A DNA stretch of 5,140 nucleotides from Bacillota bacterium (GTDB lineage Bacteria > Bacillota > Clostridia > Peptostreptococcales > Anaerovoracaceae). Shown here piece by piece: positions 1 through 5,140 of this stretch. Below the pieces are notes generated by a model. That model worked only from the letters and a program-made list of their open reading frames with translations, did not search any database and had not been told where the DNA came from. Each line of letters begins with the position of its first letter. Position 1 is the first letter of the stretch. A program made the translations under genes and the position numbers. Location of the stretch: NCBI GenBank assembly GCA_021443825.1, contig JABUTE010000178.1, positions 1 through 5,140 on the forward strand, read 5' to 3'.

Positions 1-309
1 GGGCTGCGCTATATCGTCGACCCGCCTTCCATCGACCGGGTGAAGGCTGTGCTCGAAGGGGAGTCCACCCCCATGGACGAAAACTGGAATCGCAGAAACC
101 GGGCGAATATGGATAAGCTGAAGACCGGTGATATCTGCCAGGTGGCAGAGGTGGTTCGAAACCTCTTGCGCATCGACCGGGTCAAAAAGCTGTCTACCGG
201 CGAAAAAAAGCTTTTGCAGAATGCAAGGCAGGTGCTGGCCAGCGAAATATCCCTCGTTCTCGAAATCGACGAAAACAGTGCAGAAGAAATGATCGACAGC
301 GCAGTCTGA
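1..309 (+). CDS. CarD/CdnL-family transcriptional regulator, C-terminal part (5' end outside window)
   Basis: Seen: an open frame from the first base to a TGA gives the last 102 residues. The visible part carries the CarD C-terminal helical domain: the ENWNRR.RAN segment (visible residues 27-36), then LKTGDICQVAEVVRNL (40-55), LSTGEKKLLQNARQVLASE and an acidic C-terminal helix. Family knowledge: CarD proteins bind the RNA polymerase beta subunit through an N-terminal Tudor-like domain, which is upstream of this window, and stabilise open promoter complexes. The tryptophan in the NWNRR segment (visible residue 29) corresponds to the residue that contacts DNA at the upstream edge of the bubble in mycobacterial CarD (W85). 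A GTG at 40 could be mistaken for a start, but homology continues upstream of it, so this is a truncated gene and not a 89-residue protein. Family assignment is firm; which promoters it affects cannot be told. Confidence 0.93.
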   Translation, partial: GLRYIVDPPSIDRVKAVLEGESTPMDENWNRRNRANMDKLKTGDICQVAEVVRNLLRIDRVKKLSTGEKKLLQNARQVLASEISLVLEIDENSAEEMIDSAV

Positions 310-312
310 TGA

Positions 313-336
313 ACAGGCCGCGCTTGTCTTGTTTTT
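313..336 (+). terminator. Weak candidate intrinsic terminator after the carD-like gene
   Basis: ACAGGC and GCTTGT can pair as a 6-bp stem (one G-U) around a CGC loop, followed by CTTGTTTTT. It begins four bases after the upstream stop codon, where a terminator would be expected. The stem is short, so it may act as a partial terminator or attenuator, or be chance. No convincing promoter lies between it and yacL, which argues against complete termination. Confidence 0.35.
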
Positions 337-350
337 ACAGGTATTTATAA

Positions 351-359
351 AAAGGAGGT
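351..359 (+). promoter_or_regulatory. Strong Shine-Dalgarno of the yacL-like gene
   Basis: AAAGGAGGT is nearly a full complement of the 16S rRNA 3' end. Its GGAGG core ends 4 bases before the ATG at 363, slightly tighter than the usual 5-9. It is the strongest start-associated SD in the window and fixes the yacL start, since the next in-frame ATG (405) lies within the first membrane helix. Confidence 0.85.
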
Positions 360-362
360 ATT

Positions 363-1475
363 ATGTTCACAAAGCTGTTCCGCCTGTTATTCAGTCTGTG
401 CGGAATGCTGTTCGGCTACGGATTAGCCAACGTTCTGACAGACAATGTCGCCCCGCTGCTGGGGCTTTCCTTACGCACCTCGGAGACCCTGCTGACCCAG
501 ACTCTGTTTCTTGCTTCTTTCGGAATCATCTTTTTTTATTTTTTTACTACTATCCAGAAGCAGAGCGAAAAGGCAGTCAAGGTGCTCGACACCAATCTTT
601 CCAAGGTTCCCGCGGTGCAGATGGTCACCAGCGGCCTGGGGCTCATCATGGGCATGTTCGCTGCCTATCTGATCTCTTCGGTGCTCAATAACATCGAGCT
701 TCTTCGTACCGCCTATATCAACATCATCCTCTCGGTCTTCCTCTACATGGGGCTCGGCTATGTGGGCCTTGACATCGGCCGCCGTCTGGGCACCGAGAGC
801 CTGAAGGGCATTCTCTCCTCAGCCTCGCAGAACCTGAAGGAATCCAAGGGCAGAAGCAAGAAGAATTCCTGCCCGGCCAAGATCTTCGACACCAGCGTCA
901 TCATCGACGGCCGCATCTACGACATCTTAAAGACCGGCTTTCTGGAGGGCGACATCGTGATCCCCGATTTCGTTCTGGTGGAGCTGCGCCATATCTCCGA
1001 TTCCTCCGATTCTCTGAAGAGAACGAGAGGGCGCCGCGGTCTTGACATCTTAAACAAGATCCAGACCGATTTCGGCATCGACATCTATAACACCACCCAG
1101 GATAAGAGCCTGGCCGAGATCCCCGAGGTGGATGTCAAGCTGCTGAAGCTGGCCCAGTCCATCAAGGGAACCGTGGTCACCAACGATTACAACCTGAACA
1201 AGGTAGCCGCCATTCAGGAGGTGGGCATTCTCAACATCAACGAGCTGGCCAATACCTTAAAGCCGGTGGTGCTGCCCGGCGAGACCATGCAGGTCTTCGT
1301 CGTCAAAGAGGGAAAGGAATCCACCCAGGGCGTCGGCTATATGGAAGACGGCACCATGATCGTCGTCGAAAATGGCCGCCGCTATATCGGCAAGAATATC
1401 AACACCGTCGTTACCAGCGTGCTGCAGACCTCTGCCGGCCGCATGATCTTTACCAGACCCGGAGAAGACAGATAA
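363..1475 (+). CDS. yacL: YacL-like membrane-anchored PIN/TRAM domain protein
   Basis: Seen: 370 residues. About four hydrophobic segments lie at residues 5-25, 44-64, 87-108 and 117-136, followed by a basic linker (residues 159-168, lysine/arginine rich) that should be cytoplasmic. A PIN domain follows from about 173 to 298, starting KIFDTSVIIDGR. Its likely acidic metal-site residues are D176, E207, D257 and D275 (in VTNDYNLNK). A TRAM domain covers about 302-364 (VLPGETMQVFVVKEG, then GVGYMEDGTMIVVE). Family knowledge: PIN domains are metal-dependent RNases and TRAM is an RNA-binding beta-barrel; B. subtilis YacL has the same architecture and sits just upstream of ispD. Inference: a membrane-tethered RNA-processing or RNA-degrading enzyme whose substrate is unknown. 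The acidic residues are all present, so it should be active. ispDF starts one base after its stop, suggesting a shared transcript. Residues 57-61 are encoded by a T7-A-T7 tract. Confidence 0.93.
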   Translation: MFTKLFRLLFSLCGMLFGYGLANVLTDNVAPLLGLSLRTSETLLTQTLFLASFGIIFFYFFTTIQKQSEKAVKVLDTNLSKVPAVQMVTSGLGLIMGMFAAYLISSVLNNIELLRTAYINIILSVFLYMGLGYVGLDIGRRLGTESLKGILSSASQNLKESKGRSKKNSCPAKIFDTSVIIDGRIYDILKTGFLEGDIVIPDFVLVELRHISDSSDSLKRTRGRRGLDILNKIQTDFGIDIYNTTQDKSLAEIPEVDVKLLKLAQSIKGTVVTNDYNLNKVAAIQEVGILNINELANTLKPVVLPGETMQVFVVKEGKESTQGVGYMEDGTMIVVENGRRYIGKNINTVVTSVLQTSAGRMIFTRPGEDR

Positions 1476-1476
1476 C

Positions 1477-2595
1477 ATGACCGGCCGAAAGACAGCTGTC
1501 ATCATACCCGCCGCCGGCGTTTCCACCCGGATGGGCAGCGGCATCAAAAAGCAATATCTCATGTGCGAAGGCCTGCCGGTCCTGATCAGGACCGTCAGGG
1601 CTTTTTGTGCTGTTTCGGGGGTCGCGCAGATCATCGCTGTCGCCCCTGCGGCAGACCTTTCCTTCGTGCGCGGGCTGCTGGATTCCTATGGCTTAAGCCA
1701 CGTGCAGACGACCGCCGGCGGCGCTATCCGAAGAGATTCGGTGCGCAATGGCCTTGCTCTGGTAGAGCCCGATGCCGATTTCGTGCTGGTGCACGACGGC
1801 GCCCGTCCGTTTGTTTCAAAAGAGGTGATCGAGGAGGTATTACAAGCCCTGGAAAACGGCGCCGACTGCGCCCTTCCCGGGGTCAGCCCTAAGAATACCA
1901 TCCGCACCGCAGAGAAAACCCTCGACCGCAGCCTGCTCTTTGAGGTCCAGACGCCTCAGGGCTTTCGGGCCGAGGTTTTGCGAAGGGCCCATCAGAAGGC
2001 GCTGAAAGACGGCTTTGAAGGAACCGACGACATCTCGCTGGCAGAGCGTCTGGGCTGCAAAGCCGTGATCACCCGCGGCGACTATGCCAATATCAAGATC
2101 ACAACGAAGGAGGATCTGCCAATGACCATACGCATCGGAACCGGCTACGACGTGCACCGCCTGGTGGAGGGGCGAAGGCTGATGCTGGGCTGCGTCGAGA
2201 TCCCCTACGAAAAAGGGCTTCTTGGCCACAGCGATGCCGACGTGCTCTGCCACGCCATCGCCGATGCCATTCTGGGGGCTGCCGCCCTGGGCGATATCGG
2301 AAAGCTGTTTCCCGACACCGCCGCCGAGACCGAAGGCATGAGCGGCACTGAGATCCTAAGCAAAACAAAGGATTTTGTTGCGCTCCACGGGTTTACAATT
2401 TGCAATGTTGATGCTACACTCATAGCGCAAAAACCTAAAATTTCACCCTATACCGAGCAGATGCGCCGGTGCATCGCCGAAGCCCTTGACCTGGAGGTCT
2501 CCGCGGTCAGCGTCAAGGCGACCACCGAAGAGGGCCTTGGCTTTACCGGAAACGGCTCGGCCATGGCGGCGCAGGCCGTCTGCACATTAAAATAG
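1477..2595 (+). CDS. ispDF: Bifunctional IspD/IspF: MEP cytidylyltransferase fused to MECDP synthase
   Basis: Seen: 372 residues. Residues 1-215 are IspD: the nucleotide-binding loop PAAGVSTRMG with R18 and K25 (matching E. coli R20 and K27), VHDGARPF (105-112), T141, R151 and K207 in NIKITT. Residues 216-372 are IspF: GTGYDVHR with zinc ligands D225 and H227, HSDADVLCHAIADA with H259, GDIGKLFPD and KATTEEGLGFTG. All expected key residues are present. Family knowledge: IspD makes CDP-methylerythritol from CTP and MEP; IspF cyclises CDP-ME-2-phosphate to MEcPP with loss of CMP. These are the third and fifth MEP steps, with IspE between them, and ispE is not in this window. Fused IspDF enzymes are known, for example from Campylobacter jejuni. 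Here the IspD C-terminal helix seems to be lost and the linker is essentially absent. The start has only a distant GGAG (1461-1464) and follows the yacL stop by one base, suggesting translational coupling. Codon 216 is an ATG with its own SD. Confidence 0.96.
   Translation: MTGRKTAVIIPAAGVSTRMGSGIKKQYLMCEGLPVLIRTVRAFCAVSGVAQIIAVAPAADLSFVRGLLDSYGLSHVQTTAGGAIRRDSVRNGLALVEPDADFVLVHDGARPFVSKEVIEEVLQALENGADCALPGVSPKNTIRTAEKTLDRSLLFEVQTPQGFRAEVLRRAHQKALKDGFEGTDDISLAERLGCKAVITRGDYANIKITTKEDLPMTIRIGTGYDVHRLVEGRRLMLGCVEIPYEKGLLGHSDADVLCHAIADAILGAAALGDIGKLFPDTAAETEGMSGTEILSKTKDFVALHGFTICNVDATLIAQKPKISPYTEQMRRCIAEALDLEVSAVSVKATTEEGLGFTGNGSAMAAQAVCTLK
2107..2124 (+). promoter_or_regulatory. Internal Shine-Dalgarno and ATG at the IspD/IspF junction
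   Basis: AAGGAGG (2107-2113) lies 8 bases upstream of an in-frame ATG at 2122, an ideal spacing. Starting there would give a free 157-residue IspF, the normal length for stand-alone IspF, beginning MTIRIGTGYDVH as ordinary IspF does. The SD also encodes Lys-Glu of the conserved IspD T-x-E-D-L motif, so part of the match may come from coding constraint. It is either a functional internal start or a relic of separate overlapping genes. Confidence 0.5.
2392..2420 (+). promoter_or_regulatory. Candidate internal housekeeping promoter upstream of proS
   Basis: TTTACA (2392-2397, 5 of 6 to the -35 consensus) is separated by exactly 17 bases from TACACT (2415-2420, 4 of 6 to the -10). TGC stands directly before the -10, making an extended -10 element. 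The start site would be near 2427, about 200 bases before the proS ATG, with no terminator visible in between. It sits in a patch of 39% GC inside a gene that is otherwise much richer. It would drive proS and cysS independently of yacL-ispDF. Sequence match only. Confidence 0.4.
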
Positions 2596-2624
2596 TAAAG
2601 AAATAGAAAGAGAGATATACAACC

Positions 2625-4361
2625 ATGCGTGCATCACAAATGTATCTTTACACCTTAAGAGAGGTGCCCTCCGAGGCAGAGATCGCATCTCACATTCTTC
2701 TGCTGCGCACCGGCGCCATCCGCAAGCTGGCCTCCGGTGTCTACGGCTTTATGCCTCTTGGCCAGAGAGCCCTTCGCAAGGTCGAAGACATCGTTCGCCA
2801 GGAGATGGATGCCACCGGCGCTCTTGAGATCCATATGAGCGCTCTGCAGCCTGCGGAGCTGTGGCAGGAATCCGGCCGCTGGGCTGCCTACGGCCCCGAA
2901 ATGTGGCGAGTCAGAGACAGAAACAACAGAGAGTTCTGCCTTGGCCCCACCCACGAAGAGGTCTTCACCGACATCGTGCGCCAGAACATCGATTCCTACC
3001 GCCAGCTGCCGGTCAACCTCTACCAGATCCAGACCAAATACAGAGACGAAGCCCGTCCCCGCTTCGGACTGATCCGCAGCCGCGAATTCATCATGAAGGA
3101 TGATTACAGCTTCGACCGGGATGAAGCCGGCCTGGATATCTCCTACAAGAAGATGTACGATGCCTACAGCAACGTATTTACCCGCTGCGGCCTCAACTTC
3201 CGCCCCGTAGAAGCCGACTCCGGCGCCATCGGCGGCACCGGTTCTCACGAATTCTGCGCCCTGTGCGAGGTGGGCGAAGAAGAGATCGTCTACTGCGACG
3301 AATGCGGCATGGCTGCCACCGATGAGCGGGCTGCCTTTGCCGACGCAGCCATGCCTCAGGAAGAAGAACAGCTCCTTGAGACCGTTCTCACCCCCGGAAC
3401 CAAGAGCATCGAAGACGTCTGCGCCTTCCTGAAGATGCCCCAGGAAAAGAGCATCAAGGCACTGCTGTTTGAGCTGTACAACGACGAGCTGACCGATGTT
3501 ACCGGCTACGTTGCCGCCTTCATCAGAGGCGACCGCCAGCTGAACATGACCAAGCTGGTCAACGCCCTGGGCTGCCACAGCTATGCCATCGCCTTTGCCA
3601 ACGAGGCGGCCATGCACGAGCAGACCGGCGCAGTGGGCGGCTTTACCGGCCCCGTAGGCCTGCACGACTGCAAGATCGTAGTCGACTCCGAGCTGGTCAA
3701 TGCCAAGAACATGATCGCCGGCGCCTGCCTGGAAGATCACCATATGATCAATGTCAACTACGGCAGAGACTTTAAGGCCGATATTATCGCCGATATCAAG
3801 CTGCTCCAGGCTGGTGACCCCTGCCCCGTATGCGGAAAGCCGGTCAAGAGTGCCCGCGGCATCGAGGTCGGCCAGGTATTCAAGCTCCATACCAAGTATT
3901 CCGAGCCCATGCACCTGTATTTCAAAGACGAAAACCAGGAAGAGCATCCCGTCGTTATGGGCTGCTACGGCATCGGCGTCACCAGGACCCTGGCTGCCAT
4001 CGTCGAGCAGCATCACGATGAAAACGGCATCATCTGGCCTATGTCGGTCACTCCCTACCATGTAATGCTCGACCTGATCAACCCCAAGGACGAGACCCAG
4101 GCGGCTGTTGCAGAGGATATCTATCAGAAGCTGCTGGCTCAGGGCATCGAGGTCTGCCTGGACGACAGAGACGAGCGCCCCGGCGTCAAGTTCAAGGATG
4201 CCGACCTGCTGGGCTTCCCCATCCGCATCACCGTCGGAAAGAAGGCTGCAGATGGGATCGTCGAATATAAGCTGAGAAGAGGCGGCGACAACAGCGACGT
4301 TTCTGTCGAGGATGCCATCCGCATGGCCGTCGAGCTTGTCAATGCAGAAAAGAGAGGCTAA
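2625..4361 (+). CDS. proS: Prolyl-tRNA synthetase, bacterial type with editing insert
   Basis: Seen: 578 residues, close to the usual ~570 of bacterial-type ProRS. The N-terminus (MRASQMYLYTLREVP) is the standard family start, so the ATG is well placed although its SD is weak (GAGAG, 10 bases upstream). Class II catalytic core: motif 1 around residues 44-70; motif 2 region with LGPTHEE (106-112), YRDEARPRFGLIRSREF and KDDYSF; motif 3 GCYGIGVTRTLAA (446-458) with R454. The editing insert (INS) spans roughly 228-400; K278 fits the lysine needed for deacylating Ala-tRNA(Pro) in E. coli (K279), and GFTGPVGL (339-346) is the conserved insert loop. The anticodon-binding domain is about 475-578 (DDRDERPGVKFKDADLLGFP). 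Role: charges tRNA(Pro) with proline in the cytoplasm. Cysteine pairs at 211/214, 224/227 and 400/403 are notable. No T-box leader is visible upstream. cysS follows after 6 bases, suggesting cotranscription. Confidence 0.97.
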   Translation: MRASQMYLYTLREVPSEAEIASHILLLRTGAIRKLASGVYGFMPLGQRALRKVEDIVRQEMDATGALEIHMSALQPAELWQESGRWAAYGPEMWRVRDRNNREFCLGPTHEEVFTDIVRQNIDSYRQLPVNLYQIQTKYRDEARPRFGLIRSREFIMKDDYSFDRDEAGLDISYKKMYDAYSNVFTRCGLNFRPVEADSGAIGGTGSHEFCALCEVGEEEIVYCDECGMAATDERAAFADAAMPQEEEQLLETVLTPGTKSIEDVCAFLKMPQEKSIKALLFELYNDELTDVTGYVAAFIRGDRQLNMTKLVNALGCHSYAIAFANEAAMHEQTGAVGGFTGPVGLHDCKIVVDSELVNAKNMIAGACLEDHHMINVNYGRDFKADIIADIKLLQAGDPCPVCGKPVKSARGIEVGQVFKLHTKYSEPMHLYFKDENQEEHPVVMGCYGIGVTRTLAAIVEQHHDENGIIWPMSVTPYHVMLDLINPKDETQAAVAEDIYQKLLAQGIEVCLDDRDERPGVKFKDADLLGFPIRITVGKKAADGIVEYKLRRGGDNSDVSVEDAIRMAVELVNAEKRG

Positions 4362-4367
4362 GCACCA

Positions 4368-5140
4368 ATGAAGATCTACAATACCTTAACAAGACGCAAG
4401 GAAGAGCTGGTTCCTCAGAACCCCAAGCAGCTGACCATGTATGTCTGCGGTCCCACCGTATACAACTATTTCCATATCGGAAATGCCCGTCCCTTCGTCG
4501 TCTTCGACACCATGCGCAAGTATCTGGAATACAGAGGCCAGAAGGTCAAGTTCGTGCAGAACTTTACCGATGTCGACGACAAGATCATCAACCGGGCAAG
4601 AGAAGAGCAGATCACGGCCATGGAGGTGGCTGACAAATACATCGAGGCCTATTTTGAGGATGCCAAGGCACTGAACGTGACCAAGGCGACTGTTCATCCC
4701 CGCGTTTCTCAGACCATTCCCGATATCATCGCCTTCGTGCAGGGTCTGATCGACAAGGGCATGGCCTACGAGAAGAACGGCGACGTCTATTACCGCACCA
4801 GACTGTTCAAGGGCTACGGCAAGCTGTCGGGCCAGAACATCGACGATCTGGAGGCGGGCGCCCGCATTCAGGTAGGGGACATCAAGGAGGATCCTCTGGA
4901 TTTCGCTCTCTGGAAGGCGAGAAAGACTGAAGACGAGATCGCATGGGAGTCGCCCTGGGGCATGGGACGACCGGGCTGGCACATCGAGTGCTCGGCCATG
5001 TCGAAGAAGTATCTGGGTGAGACCATCGACCTGCATTGCGGCGGAGAGGATCTGCAGTTCCCCCACCACGAGAACGAGATCGCTCAGTCGGAGGGTCTTT
5101 CCGGAAAGACCTTTGCCAACTACTGGATGCACAACGGCTT
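4368..5140 (+). CDS. cysS: Cysteinyl-tRNA synthetase, N-terminal part (3' end outside window)
   Basis: Seen: an ATG six bases after the proS stop opens a frame of 257 codons plus two bases with no stop before the window ends; it is roughly the first half of a ~465-residue enzyme. The class I nucleotide-binding signature is YNYFHIGNARP (residues 32-42, the HIGN variant common in CysRS). TDVDDKIINRA follows at 67-77. The zinc ligands that recognise the cysteine thiol can be placed at C27, C208, H233 and E237, in CGPTVY, PGWHIECSAM and FPHHENEIAQ. W204 and the GGEDLQFPHHE segment are also as in the family. The KMSKS loop, anticodon-binding domain and tail lie beyond the window. A GAGAGG (4352-4357) inside the end of proS is the likely SD. 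Role: attaches cysteine to tRNA(Cys) in the cytoplasm; probably expressed with proS. Confidence 0.97.
   Translation, partial: MKIYNTLTRRKEELVPQNPKQLTMYVCGPTVYNYFHIGNARPFVVFDTMRKYLEYRGQKVKFVQNFTDVDDKIINRAREEQITAMEVADKYIEAYFEDAKALNVTKATVHPRVSQTIPDIIAFVQGLIDKGMAYEKNGDVYYRTRLFKGYGKLSGQNIDDLEAGARIQVGDIKEDPLDFALWKARKTEDEIAWESPWGMGRPGWHIECSAMSKKYLGETIDLHCGGEDLQFPHHENEIAQSEGLSGKTFANYWMHNG

Noticed and set aside
40..309. A stand-alone 89-residue protein starting at GTG 40
   Set aside because: CarD homology continues upstream to the first base and no SD precedes the GTG; it is the tail of a longer gene.
324..351. Promoter for yacL: TTGTCT, 16 bases, TATAAA
   Set aside because: The start site would fall near 358, inside the Shine-Dalgarno, leaving a message without a ribosome binding site.
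1563..1892. A 109-codon + strand frame inside ispDF
   Set aside because: It is an arginine-rich out-of-frame reading of the well-supported IspD domain.
2588..2593. TAAAAT as a -10 element just before proS
   Set aside because: The hexamer is good, but the bases 17 upstream (GGCGGC) do not resemble a -35 and there is no TG extension.
2420..2624. A proline T-box riboswitch in front of proS
   Set aside because: No T-box core (AGGGTGG-like) or antiterminator/terminator pair is visible, and most of this stretch is IspF coding sequence.
2655..4061. A 468-codon open frame on the minus strand opposite proS
   Set aside because: It lies wholly inside proS, whose GC-biased third positions remove stop codons on the opposite strand. 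Its translation is a low-complexity Gly/Ala/Val/Asp mix without a recognisable domain.
4386..5132. A 248-codon open frame on the minus strand opposite cysS
   Set aside because: A shadow of the strongly supported cysS frame, with no recognisable domain.

Overview
The window looks like a chromosomal housekeeping block from an anaerobic, moderately GC-rich member of the Clostridia (Bacillota); Lachnospiraceae or a close relative is my best guess, not a proven assignment. The reasons are the gene order (a CarD-family regulator, then a YacL-type PIN/TRAM membrane protein, the ispD/ispF step and aminoacyl-tRNA synthetases ending in cysS), which resembles the yacL-ispD-ispF-gltX-cysE-cysS region of Bacillus subtilis; strong GGAGG ribosome binding sites; and clostridial-type CxxC pairs in ProRS. 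All genes lie on the + strand. Coding density is very high, and I see no tRNA, rRNA, CRISPR array, insertion sequence or phage gene. The only non-coding gaps are 310-362, 1476, 2596-2624 and 4362-4367.

Layout. Positions 1-309 hold the C-terminal 102 codons of a CarD/CdnL RNA-polymerase-binding regulator, whose start lies upstream. A 53-bp gap follows, with a weak hairpin plus U-tract and then a strong Shine-Dalgarno. Positions 363-1475 encode a complete YacL-like protein (four membrane helices, PIN nuclease domain, TRAM domain). One base later starts a single 372-codon ispDF gene, in which MEP-pathway enzymes IspD and IspF are joined with almost no linker. Positions 2625-4361 are a full-length bacterial-type prolyl-tRNA synthetase with its editing insert. 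Positions 4368-5140 are the first 257 codons of cysteinyl-tRNA synthetase, which runs off the window.

How they work together. yacL, ispDF, proS and cysS are close enough (1, 29 and 6 bp gaps) to be one transcription unit supplying isoprenoid precursors and charged tRNAs. The layout also suggests finer control. A good SD plus ATG sits exactly at the IspD/IspF junction and could produce free IspF. An extended -10 promoter-like sequence lies in an AT-rich patch late in ispDF and could feed proS-cysS separately. Both are sequence-level predictions.

I do not see an undescribed multi-gene system. The items of most interest are the fusion junction, the AT-rich synonymous patch with its promoter-like element, and the unusual cysteine pairs in ProRS.
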